NCBI RefSeq assembly: GCF_015832195.1
Contig: NC_052020.1
Location: 8,872,254-8,936,253 of the forward strand
DNA: 64,000 nt
Reading direction: 5' to 3'
From: Motacilla alba alba
Taxonomy: Eukaryota; Chordata; Aves; Passeriformes; Motacillidae
Every line of letters begins with the position of its first letter. Position 1 is the first letter of the stretch. The notes below the pieces were generated by a model. That model was not told the origin of the DNA and did no database searches. It worked only from the letters and a program-made list of their open reading frames with translations. Below, piece by piece: positions 10,132 through 22,400 of this stretch. A program made the translations under genes and the position numbers.

Positions 10132-13100
10132 AGTCTGTAGGAGTGAGGAAAGAGGGAAGTGGTGCAACACCTCCCCAGCCAGAGCAACACAGCCAGAGTG
10201 CTGCCTGCCCCCAAACCGCTGCCTGAAGTCGTGATTGTCCCCGTGTTTGTGCACCAGACAAGTTGGTGAAGACAAGAGGAGCTGACTTAGCCCCGGCCTT
10301 CCCCCTTGTCCCACGAGCAGGGCGAGGAGTGAATCCTGGCTCAGCACAAACCAGCCACGAAATCCCCCTGGATATCCAAAAAGCAAGGACTCCACGCCAG
10401 GCCTGGAACTGAACTTCGTGTGTTTGGGGGCAGCAGCACCGCCAGGCAGCAGCGTGAGGGCGTACCCAGGTGTGCAGGGAATGTGTGACAGCTTAGAGCA
10501 GTACCTGGAGCTGGCACGGATGTGCCTTGAGCATCCTGGGAAGAAGGGACAAGCCTGGCAACACCTTGAGCAGCATCTTGACTCTCTCCATCAGACCCCA
10601 GAATGCTTCTGACCCGTCAACACATATCCCAGGTGATGCCAGTGCTGCAAAAAAAGAAGCTGGGAGAAGGGACCAGGGCGTGGAGCCTTCGAACGCCCAC
10701 ATCAGGGACTTGGTCCCTTTTCCAAAGGCTGCAGTAATTTCTCTGGCACAGGGATCTCTCAGCCTGACCATCTGGGGTGACTTAGCACAGCCCACTCGGT
10801 GCTTGAGGGAACATGAGCCCACCTGGTATTTATAGCCCCTATCAGGTGTCCAAAGGGAACGTCCTGGTGCCTACAGGGACATCAGCACTCAACCAGCCAC
10901 AGGGTTATCGGGACCACAGCTGCTGCCAGCGGGATCAGGGCTGGAGGGAGGCCCCTGGATAACACAGGGACTGTGGTGGAGAGCCTGGAGAGCCAGCAGG
11001 CCTCTCCCAGAAACCCATCTTGCCATCACGTGTGTCTTCCTTGTGCATCAGCCCCTGGAAACAGCTCTGCTCCGGCTTCTCCAAAGGCAAAAATCAGGCT
11101 CATGGCTACATCTGGGGCCCAGAAAACAACAGCGAGGCAATAAGGAGATTTTGGGACAAAAGCTGATTCCCAGCTGGGGAACGGGGGGGGTGTCGAGAAA
11201 AAGAAGTCTCCTTTACATTCCTTCCCTATTTTTAGCCCCATTTCCTACGGAAATGAGATGTCTGCAATCAAGTCCTCTTCTTGCCTGATCCTCTCTAAGA
11301 CCAGTTTTAATACATGGCCTGATTCCAGGCAAACGAGGGAGAAGCCACGGAGAAAACCCTTTTCCTGTGAGTTGCGTGACAACAAACGGGCAAATTTCAT
11401 GGAAAATCGACCCTTGCAGTTTGGAAGGCAGGAACTGGCTGGGGGAGTGCAGAGTGACAATTCCTGCTGCTCCAGGTTGCTGCTGTGCTCGCCTCAGGTG
11501 CAGCACCTTGGCAGCACCGCCCTGGCAGTGGGGCACTCACACTTGCCTTAATTCCGAGTGTCTTAGCAGCACATGGATTCTTGGGGATGAGGGAACAGAG
11601 GGACAAGAAGGATGGAATTAAAATGGAAGCACAGCTGCACTCATGCCACAGACTTCCAGTGTCACCTTGGGAAAATCAGCTCCCTTCCCACCATGACCTT
11701 CCAATCCAATACCAGCTGCTCCAGAGAAATATATCCCTGGATTCTTCAGGAAAAGGCTCAGTGTGAGTCCCAGAGCTGGGCAGTTTGTGTCCCTGACAGC
11801 ACAGCTGGGAGAAACTCCTGCTCCTCAGGCACAGCTCTCCTTGGCGTGGTGGAAACCACATGCATGTTCCCACAGGAGCACTCGGCACCACGTCCCACGT
11901 TTGCCAGGGAATATTTGGCAGTGGAAACGGGACTTTATCACCGGTGATCGCCGCATGATCCACCTCCGGCGCTCCACAGCTGAGCCGGGTGGGAAAGGTG
12001 CGGGAGATATTGAGGCCTGGTGAAATATTTGTGGTCAGGCTCCTCCATACTCGCTGGTCCTCCAAGACACAAGGAGCCTGCTCTGGGAACCGAGCCAGAG
12101 GCTCCCATGAATCACAGCCCTGCACACAGAAAATCAGCTGAAGTGAAAAGCTGGCCTAGAGCAAAGAGCCAAATCCCCCTCAGGCCGCGGCCTCGGATCG
12201 GGGGGATCCCGTTCCATGGTCCAAACCACTTCCCTACTGGATTGTCAGCTGTTTCCAGAGCTGCCCAGAAACTGAACTTTGAGGCTTTTGTAACTGGGCA
12301 ATGGTGTTTTCTTACTTAGGAAAGGAAGATAAAGTAACACCGGTCCCTTTTCTCTCCATGAGATGATCCAAAGGCATGGAATGCCAACAGATCCGTGCAG
12401 GAGCCAACTCCAGCTCAAAAATGACTGAGGTATCTCAAACTTTGGTTCCCCGAGGCTTAGCTCCTCTCCCAAGCCTCCATTTGAAGAGCTCAAACCCTTT
12501 TCCAGCTCACCCACCACATTAAATTGCCACTGGTTAATTACTGCACAGACATTCCCGTGTGCAGCTCCATCCGGGAATGTTCTCCAAGGATTTAACCAAA
12601 GCCACACTGCCCTGTCCATAAACATATTTTGGGTTGCTGCAGCAAACCCAGCACACCCAAGAGTCCTCCCAGCCTTCAGCCCCTCACCTCCCTTGATTCA
12701 CTCTGTTCCTTCTGACACCAATCCTGCTGTGAAACCTGTGCTTTCACATCCAAGGCACAGGGGGGACACAGATCCCAGCTGCTTCTCCATTTGCTATAAA
12801 CACGGAGAGGGAAAACAGATGAAAGGCCCCATGTCCAGGCATGCCGGCCACTGCTGGACTCCTTCGTGTGGGATTTGCATCAACACGGACCCACTGGGAA
12901 CACGTTCCCTTTCTTTTTTTTAAATAAAAAGCTGTTTTTTAGGTCACAGGAGATAATAAAACCTTCAGTGCAAGAGAAATCCAAGCAAACAGAGTTTCCT
13001 GATGTCCTGTTCCTGCCTGCCGCTGAAGCGGATTCCGACACGCGGCTGGATCACGCCGAGAAAACAAATCTGGCTCCACGTCAGAGCTCAAAGGCTCCTT

Positions 13101-16100
13101 CCCAAAGCTGCGAGGGATAAAAAACACAGGGAAGGGGCAAATTAACAGCACTTCCCTCCCGCCCCAGGGCCTGAACAACACATCCCGAGAGCTTTGCCAC
13201 TGGATAAACACCGGCAGCTCACGGCTGGCAGAGCGTGCCATCCAAATGTCCTGACGGAGCTGCTAAATCCCTGTGCTGCCCCGTGGCTTCCAGAGAGAGT
13301 GTCCTGCACTTTGTTTTCCCGCAGGAGCTGGCTGTTGGGAAGGAGGACGCAGCCACAGACCCCGTGTGTTGGGCTCCATCAGACTCCACAAAGAGCTCCT
13401 CATGGCAGGAAGCTTCCCGCTGCGGGAAAGGCTTTGCTTGGGAAGCCGATTTTAGAACACAGAGCACTGTGCTGAGGGAAGGAACACAAATCCCATCGTG
13501 GAGGTAACTTAAACCTCCAGAAACGCTGCAAAAAGCGATCCTGTGGGATGAGCAGGGTGGGGCTGTTTTACCTTCGACCACAAGAAGGATTTTATGTGAA
13601 ACACAAGCCCAAGCCCCTCGAAGCTGCAACACCAGAGCGCTGGAGGGGTTTGGAACAGCACCAGCCTTTGAAATGATGGAAACCTCGCTCCAAAGAGCTC
13701 CTAAAAGCAGCTGGAGCTAAGGGGGAGGGGGGGAAAACCTGGAGCCACAAAAGAATTCCAGTGCCATAGGAAACTCTTGAAAGGGCAGAGGAGGTCAGGG
13801 CTGGGCTCAGTGCATGGCACACAGAAATCAGGGATTCAGCCTCTCCCGGAGAGGCAAGGAGGGGTCTCGGGGGAAACACACCCAGGATCCAGGAGGAGCA
13901 TGGATGCACTTGGCGTTCCTGCCCCAAACAGGGGATGCCACGGGGAGCTGACAGAGCAGCAAGGGCACCTCCCGAATCCTTCCCGCCAGCCATTGCTGAG
14001 CAAACCTCGCAGCTGGCGAGAAAACAACGCTCCCTTATGATGGGAAATGTCAGGGCTGCGGAGCCGGCTGTCCTGCTGCCGCCCAGCCCTGCCGGCATTC
14101 TTGGAAAGCACAGCAGGAGCTGCACAGGCAGCGGCTTTGTGGCCAGCGGGCAGGGATCAGCGCTGGAATTCACTCCCAATTCCCAGCACATGCCCTCTGC
14201 TCGGCTCTCCAGCCTCCCTGCCGGGGGGGGGGACAGACGCCACTGGGGTGGCCGGAGCCCAGGCCTGCTTCTTGTCTGACCCACGTGGATCTTCAGCTCC
14301 GGGCAGAGCATCTCAAATCCCAGCCAGATCCGTTTGGTCCTGGCAGAGAAATTTCCACCATGAACCGGTACTCAAGGAAAAAAAATCCTTAAGTTTTCTC
14401 AACCTATTTTGTTGAGAAATTCCTGCTCTTCAACTATTTCAGTGCTGTTTAGCACCAGGAAGGGTGACAAGGATCAACCCCTGACACGTGAAGCCCCGTG
14501 GAGACCTGTGACTTCATCCCTGAGAGCTGGGCATTCCTGCTTCCACTTGGAATGACAAAAAAGCTTTTGATTCAAATTCTCCCGAAGAAAGCATTAAAAT
14601 AATCCCTTTTTACCTCAGTCTGAATAAATAATTCCAACAAAACCCGCCTATTTTGCATGATAAACTTTTTTAAACCAAAAACTTCCTGATACTGGTTGGA
14701 TTTTCCCTTCCTCAATTTTTGTCCCCCCAAAATGCTGTGAAACCACCCTAATTTTGGGTAGTATCTCACTTGGATCAGAACTACATTCCCAAGGGCTTTT
14801 TGGGGGATCAGACTTACAGAACTTAAGCCCTTTGCTTTTCCTTTGACTCCACAGCAGCCTCTGCCCTCCGTATTGTTGAGCCCAGAATCCCGTGTTATTT
14901 CCAAGTGTTTCTTCCTATTTGGGAAGGACAGAACATTCCTGCTACATCCCCTGAAAGCCAAGACATGCTGTTTCTTAGCCCCAGCACTCAAACACAGAGG
15001 GACTGAGGGTTTCCAGTCCAATTCCTTGGGCTGGCAGCGCCGCTTCCGCTGTGCACCGGGAACAGCCTGCATCCGGAGGCTGCGGTCCCCGTGCCAGCCC
15101 CACGGCACGCTCTGCCTGCTGCTGGGATCTGCTGGCCCCAGCATGGAACTGCAATCACCTGTGGGAGAAGGGGAAGAGGTGGGAGATGGTTTTTGGAGGG
15201 TTTTCCCCACCATTTCAGTTCGGAAGAGGTTGGGAATGAGGATGAGATGATCCAGGCTGTCCCTGCCTCCACGCTCCGTCAGCTGCTAAAAGCTGCGTGT
15301 GTTTAACCTCAGCAGGAGGGAAAGAGCAGCATTCCCAAGGGCTGTTTGTGCCAGAGGATCTGAAATCGGGAGGGTTGAGGCCACCCCTGCAGGTCCAGCT
15401 GTCTGCAGGGGCTGAAGAAGCAGCTCAACCCTGGCACACCTGGATCCTTTTCCAGCAGCCACAGCCACCACAGCGGTGCCTGAAGTGATCCCCCCAAAGG
15501 AATTGTGAGACTGGACAGCCAGGGCCAGCTCCAGATGGAACAAAACCCCCCATTTCCCTCAGCACAGGGCTCTGGCAACCTTTGTGCCAGGAGGAGCCAT
15601 GGTGGGAGTGCAAGGGACACCCAAATGTGGTTTTATTCCCAATTTGAAGCAAGGTACTCCCTAGGGAAGTGACAAGGTGAGCAGGGCCCGTTATCCCTTC
15701 CCATGGTGGCTATTAGGAACCCCACAGTACAAGAAACTCCAGGAAACTTCAGGAAGCTCTCCTCCTGGTGGATATCCAGCCCAGGAACACCAGCAGACCT
15801 CAGCTGGATCCACCTGGCCTGGTATGTGCTGCTCAGGAAAGGACAGTGCTCCATGTGCAGCCACAGAAGAGGGGAAAGACCAGGATCTAGACATGGAATA
15901 CACTCAGCAGGTCAAAACTCAGCTCTGAAACAGGCACAAAATCCCTCCTGAGCCACCAGTGTCTTATTTTGATGGTGTTGCACACACACACAGTTTATGG
16001 CTGCTCACCTTCAAGAGGGGAATTTTTCAGCTCCACTTCCCAGTGCTAATGGTTAAGAAGGATTTTCACCCCTTGGCACGATTTGGGAGTAGATTTGAGA

Positions 16101-16440
16101 CCCTGCAGTCACCTGGTTTCACTGCTCTCTTCTGTCCCAGGGGCTGAGAGCCAGGCTGAACCCCAGGATATTCCCTGGAGCCACACAGTGCCAGGAATTA
16201 CATGACCAGAATTCCTAAAATTCAGGAGGTGTGGAGGCAAAAAAAAAAAAATCCATTAGGCATGAAAAGGCTGGACAACCAGCAATGGATCCTGGGTAGT
16301 TTAAAACTCCTGGCAAATAAACACCAGCAAGGATGAAGCAACAGTTTAAAAAATATTTCATTATTTTAAAATGAAAGCACATAGAGATTTCCATTTCCCA
16401 CCACAAGAAGAAGTCCAGAACTTCCCAGTGCTGAGGCACT
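10132..16440. other. Intergenic region between the Ras-like gene and MRPL21
   Basis: About 6.3 kb with no recognisable exon, RNA gene or intact mobile element. Scattered open frames up to about 240 codons show no family signature. A short perfect hairpin (TTTCTCAAC at 14395-14403 pairing with GTTGAGAAA at 14411-14419) is present. The region may hold regulatory sequence for either gene. Confidence 0.55.
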
Positions 16441-16446
16441 TTTATT
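16441..16446 (-). terminator. Polyadenylation signal of MRPL21
   Basis: AATAAA on the minus strand, 47 nt past the MRPL21 stop codon (16493-16495). A short 3' UTR is normal for mitochondrial ribosomal protein genes. Confidence 0.7.
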
Positions 16447-16492
16447 TCCACAACTGCCTGGAGCAGCAATGATTCCCAGAACACCTCCCCAG

Positions 16493-19400
16493 TCAGGACA
16501 AGCAGGGGTAGATTTCGATGGTGTTGATCCTGAGGACAGTCTGGGGGTTTGCAATGACTGAAAAAAAAGGGAAAAGGGGGAAAAAAACGGATCAGGTAAC
16601 AGCATAAACCTGGTGCCCACCTAGTGCCAGAGCTCCTGCTGGCAGACAGCAGCATTCCATGGGGATGCCAAGGGCAGCAAGTCCCAGAGGGCAGCCTGGT
16701 CAAGGCTTTACCATCCATCCCATATAAAAATAGCCATAATTCCTCCCTCTCTCAGAGAAGAAAGAGTCATTTGGCACTCAAAACCTGAGCAGGACCCTGT
16801 TTGGACTTGCTGGGAGCTGTGATGACACATCCAATGTTCAAGGCTTTGGGGAGAGACTGGAACTGCTTTCCTGCCCAGGAAGTTTAGGGAACACTGAGGG
16901 AATATTAAACCCTCTGTGGGCGCACCTGGGAGAGGGGCTCTGGGCACATGGAGAATGAGCCCCTTCCTCAGGTCCTTGTGCTGGGATACCTCCCCTCCCA
17001 CAGGCAGCAGGGAAGGAAACGCGTCCTTTCCCCCTTACTTTTCTTCCTCTGGAAGTTGTGCCTCCTCCAGAAGCGCATGTTGACCTTGGGCCACGACTCC
17101 GTCTTCTCGATCACCGTGGCCTCCACACGGACCAGGTCCTTCCTTCAAAAGGAGGGGTAGGAGCACCAGGTTTTAGTTATTTACACCCTGTCACTGCCAC
17201 TGCTAGGAATGAAGGGGCTGTTTTCAGGCTAACAGTGATTTATTGCTCGGATCAGCACCAATCTCAGAGGCTGTGAGATTTCAGAGGAGTGAGCATTTGG
17301 CCATAGCTCAAGAGCAGCCACAAGTTTCTTTGTTACAAGGTAATGTATGAACTTCCCAACTCAACAGACAGCTGCCACAGGGTTTATTTTACTTTTCTAA
17401 GGTATCACCTTCACTTACTTCTGCTGCACTGCACTGGATACTTTTATCCAACGGGTTTCTAACTCACAGGCACACATTTTTATTATAACTTTTAACAACT
17501 ACACCCTTTATTAATAAACTCTTCACTGTCTTATCAGTACAGTTTCTCACTTACTTAAGGTATATTTTCACCTACAACTACAGAGATATAAGTTGATGAT
17601 GTTTTGGTTTGTATTTTCACATCAATCTAAGCTTCTTTTAAGGCTGTAGATCAAATTTTTCAGTGTCTCTGGAAGTTTCTGTTTCTCTGATTCTCACAAT
17701 GTCTTGCTCCTGGGCAGCAGGTTTCTGGGAGAAGAGACAAAGGGATAAACACATCCTGGGAATTCCAGATCCTCCGTGGGAGGAGGGCCACCTGCCCAGG
17801 CACAGCCAAAAGCCTCCAGGTGCTGTAGCTGGCTCAGGAGGTGTGACAGGTCACAACTTCCCTGTCATGTGAGGGATGAGATCATTCCATCAGAGCAGGG
17901 ACCATCATTCCATCATCAGGGACCTGCAGGAACTTGTAAGACTGAGGCAAGACAAATTCCCCTGGCACCTCCAGGTGATCTCATGTGCCCTGCTTTGGTT
18001 TTGGCACAGGATGGGCCCATTCCTGCTCCTGGTCAGCAAGAAATCCTTCCTCCCCCTCTAAAGCATCACAGACAGCTGGAAGAAAATCTCACCTTGTTGG
18101 AAACGCTGCAACTTTCCCAATATTTTTTTTAATTAATTGTTTTAATGAACCCTAAGCAATTTTCCACTGTAGCCAGCGTTTAGCAAGGCTTGCCATAAAG
18201 CTGCTGCTGCTGCTGTGGGAACACACTTTTGGGGAAAATCACAGAAAATGACTAAGTTTTGCTATAACAACTGTAATCAACCTTGAGATGCTTCAAGGGT
18301 CTCAGAAGGTGAGAAGCCCCAGGCAGGATCCAGACAGGAGCTGTGCATAGGGGGTTTTTAGTCAGCAGCCACAGGGAAGGAGGAGGAGCTGCTCTTCCAA
18401 GCACAGCACTCCAGAATTCCATTAAAAGCTCGTTAAGTTTGCCACAGGAAGACATTTAAAGACCATTTTGCTGACAAACGGCTCTGTCTGCACTTGAGGG
18501 GGGCAGAGGGGGAAGCCCATCCAGCTGAAATTGTTCCAGCAAGGTCACTGGGAGGCCAAAGGCTTCAGACAGCCACCATCTCTTAAAATCCACCCTGGGG
18601 GTGTGATTAAATCAGAGATTGTATCCCGGAGGATACTGATTTATCTGCGGTTAGTGACCAGCCCAGAAGCAAAGAGATTTAAAATAATACAGATTTGAAG
18701 AAACCACTGTGTGACCCCGACATCCCAGCTCCAGGATTTGCTCCAGATCCAGCACCACTGAACCACACACAAACCCTGCGACCCTGAGGGAGGAGAAACC
18801 AGAAAGCAAACTGCACTCCAGCCGTGGTTTACCACTAATCTGGGACTGAACTTTCTGGATTCAAGGCCCTGATGGGTTCTCTGTGGGACTCAGCTCTAGG
18901 AACTGCTGGCAGGAGGCTGAAGCACAACAGAAACCAACTTGCTGGAGAAGAGCTCGTGGGCAGGACAAGTTCTCAGCAAAACAGAGCCCAAGGAAAAAAC
19001 AAAAATAAAAAATCTCTATCAAACGTTTTAGGTATGACTGGAATGTCCATAAAAAGAAGAAGGGGGTCACACATTTCCCAGAGCCCGACACAGCTGGGCC
19101 TGCTGCCTCCAGCAGCAAAATGTTCCACGGATTGGATTTTTGCAGGAGGTGAGAAAAACTCAGGCTGGAGCCTCATGGATCTGAGCTGGGCTGAAAGGTG
19201 CTGTCAAGAGGCAGCAAAAAAAGATCCAGGCAAGCTCCAAGCCCAGAGGATGCTAACTCTTGGCTCACAGCTCCAGCTGCCAGGACTGAATCCCAGCCCA
19301 GCTGCGCAGCTCCAAAGCCTTTGGCACTTCCACTGCAAAAAGGGGCAGGTAGCAGGAGAAACAGCGAGCTTTCCTAGAGGGAAAATTCCCATCAGCTCTG

Positions 19401-22400
19401 TTTTGTCTAGAAATAAGCCAAACTTTCCCTGCACTCGTGCCCAAGGGTTGGCTCCAGCCCTTGTGCCAGCCGGGGCTGGCAGCGACTTGGACAAACACGG
19501 AGCCCAATGGATTCCAGGGCAGGAGCCAGCCAGAAGCTCCCAGAATAGCCTCCAGCATGCACATGGGGTGTGTTAGGATTTCAACAAGTGTCATCCTGTG
19601 AGGTATCAGAGGAACAAAGCCTGTCCAGCTGTCCCAAACAGGACGTGTTTGGGAGCCCACAGGAAGCGGCTCCGGTGAAGCGTCCCGGGCTGCGAGCGCT
19701 CGCTGGGTGTTTATTTAGACAGCAACAGGAACACAGAACTGCCTCTCTTCTCATCCAGCCTCTCCTCTCCTCCCCAAAATGTCTGTGGGGTAGGGGACTG
19801 TGTGAGAGGCCTGCAGTGCACGTTGCTGGTGACACCCATTCCCCTTCCCCTCCTTCTCCTTTTCCTCATCCCATATGGGAGAGCTGGGATTTGGGTGGTT
19901 CCCTGCAGCTCGGAGGGTGATGGCATCTCCCCCTCAGCCTTCACTCTCTCCCTGGCCAGCCTCTTCCTCCTCCCAGTGACTCCCTTCAGCCACAGGCCCT
20001 GCAGGCCAGGCCAGATGTGCAGCCTGGTCTGCCTCAAGCAGCTGCCAACACTTCCCACACCCTCAAAGCACCTTGCAGGAGCCAACAGCTGGTTTTCTCC
20101 CTGTCCTCCAGCTCCCGGCTGTGCCCTGCCAGATCCAGCACAAAAGAGCTGCCAACAACCACCCCAGGGCTCCTGGATCAGCTGGGCAAGGAAGCTGCTC
20201 CTCAGCTGCCCGACATGGCACATCCCAAAACTAAAAGTCCCTTTCTAGTCCTAAAAAATGATATTTCCCCTTCCTAAAGCCTTCCCCACAGGCAGTATCT
20301 GGCAGCAACAGAGAGTCCTGATGATCTGGAATTCCAGATCCACTTCCAGTGCTGCTACAAGGACTGGCAGCTCCCAAAATCCTGTCCAACACAGGGACCC
20401 GAGGCAGGTACCACCAGTGCTACTCAAGCCATGTTATCACCGCACAAATAATTCCCAAACAGCACCAGCAGTAACGCCTGGCCCTTCCTTTTGGGAAGGA
20501 GGAGGCTGAGGAACCAGGGGCTCAGCACAACAAGTCCTACAGCAGTGGGATGGAGGCAGTGCCAAGGGATCAACTTCTCCCAAGTTCTGTGCCTGCTGGA
20601 TTATGTGATTAAGAAGAAGGGAAAAATGAGGAGCACTGAAATTAGGGTTAAGGCTTGATGGAGTAAGTCAATGGCAAAGGGAAAAGGGTTAAAAACCCAA
20701 CTCAAGGGACCAAGGAAAAGGATTTCTGGCTTATTTCAAGATGACTACCACCAAAATCAGGGTAAGAGGGGAGAGATGTTGAAGAGCAACATGTCCTGCT
20801 AGTTTGTGCAAGGAGGAAAAGATCCAGAACTGAGACCTGCTGCCCTCCCAGCACTGGGGTGGGGGAGACTCAGCAGAGGCTGATGAGCTGTTTTACTGCT
20901 GATTCTTTCAAAAGCCACGAGGCTTGGATCAAAGTCAGTGCTGATAAATCCCAGTTTTGGGGACTGCAGAGCCCTGAAGCCACCATTAAGTACAAAAATG
21001 TCATATAATTCCTTTATGAAGCATCTTACCCCAGCAGCGGCCTTCCAACCAGCGTGAAGTCATCGGCACCAACCAGCAAAACCTGGGGGAAATAAATCAG
21101 GCACAAATCACTGCTCATTGTCCTGGCAGAAATGCAAACAAGGCCTTTCAAATTCTACAGCCATAAAGGAGTCAAACTGCTTCAAAGCAGGCCTTCCCAC
21201 ATTTCAAACCTGACACTAACTGGAGGGGTAGTGAGGAAAGCTGCTAACAGGCTGCAGACAGAGCCATTACTCTTCCCGAGAGCTCTTCCCACTCAAACAG
21301 GCTGCAGAAGTATCTTTCTCCATGATCAGAACACACTGAACCTCTCTGTCCTGGCTTACCAGCAGCCATAAAAAAAATATGAAAAGCAATCAGGGAAGAA
21401 GAATAACCTGCCTCGTGTGGGATCTGGACAAATGGCAGCTCCTAAACTGCTGGATTTTTACAGCAATTGCTACAAATCCCAGTGGAGAAACGATTCCCTC
21501 GTTCTCCTCAGTAAGGCCTCCAGATGGGGAATAAAGAAATGAACATCTGGGGGTTCACCAGCCCCTGCTGTTTTGGGACATTTCAGCCACATCTAAAGGA
21601 ACAGGCAGGATAAGAGAGGATACAGCAGGAAGAGGCTGCATTTCACTGAAATCATCGAATTGGAGGAAACCTTCAAGGTCATGGAGTCCAACCATCAAAC
21701 CCCCAGCACTACCATAATCTTCCCTAAGCCATGTCCCCCAAGTGCCACATCCAGAGCCATTTCTCCCAGGGCTGCCTCGCAAATCCTCTGGCAGAACTTA
21801 AAAACCACACAGAAATGATCATGAGAAGTCCTGGCTTTTGTTTTAGACAGAAAAAAAAACCAAACAAAAAACTGAAGGGTTCTGGTGTTCGGGCAAATTT
21901 TCTCCTTTCACTCCCATCTAGATCTTTGCATTGTGAGCTAGCTACACCACAGCAATCCCCCCTCTCTGCTGCACACAGGGATGTGGGACACAGCTGAGGA
22001 TATCCCTAAAAAGCTGCTTCAAAACTGGGCTTCAGAGCGATGGACACGCACAACAACTCCACTGCTCTCCCTAATTACTTGCTTAGCTCTAACAAACAAC
22101 ACGAAGGTGAAGCCAACAGAATCCCACTGCACAATATTTCCCTTCAGTCTGGATTAATGAGCCTCTGCAAGTCCCTGCTGCTTGTCCGAGGCTGAGGATA
22201 AAGATATTAATTGGATCTTGGCAATTCTCCCCTCTGTGCCCCATCCCTCTGCCTCCACCCGGCCCTGCACGATAAGGATCTTGCAGGGCCCTGAGGAGTT
22301 TACAATCCCTCTGGGAGACCTGCAAGGATTTAAGAGGTTGGACTCGATGATCTTAGAGGTCTTTTCCAGCCTAAATGATTCTGTGATCCAGGGTGCTGGA

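Noticed and set aside
13592..14311. 239-codon minus-strand open frame between the Ras-like gene and MRPL21
   Set aside because: No domain, no plausible splice partners and a composition like surrounding noncoding sequence.
14395..14419. 9 bp perfect hairpin with a 7-base loop
   Set aside because: A stem this short is expected by chance in a 64 kb window, and no flanking RNA-gene features were found.
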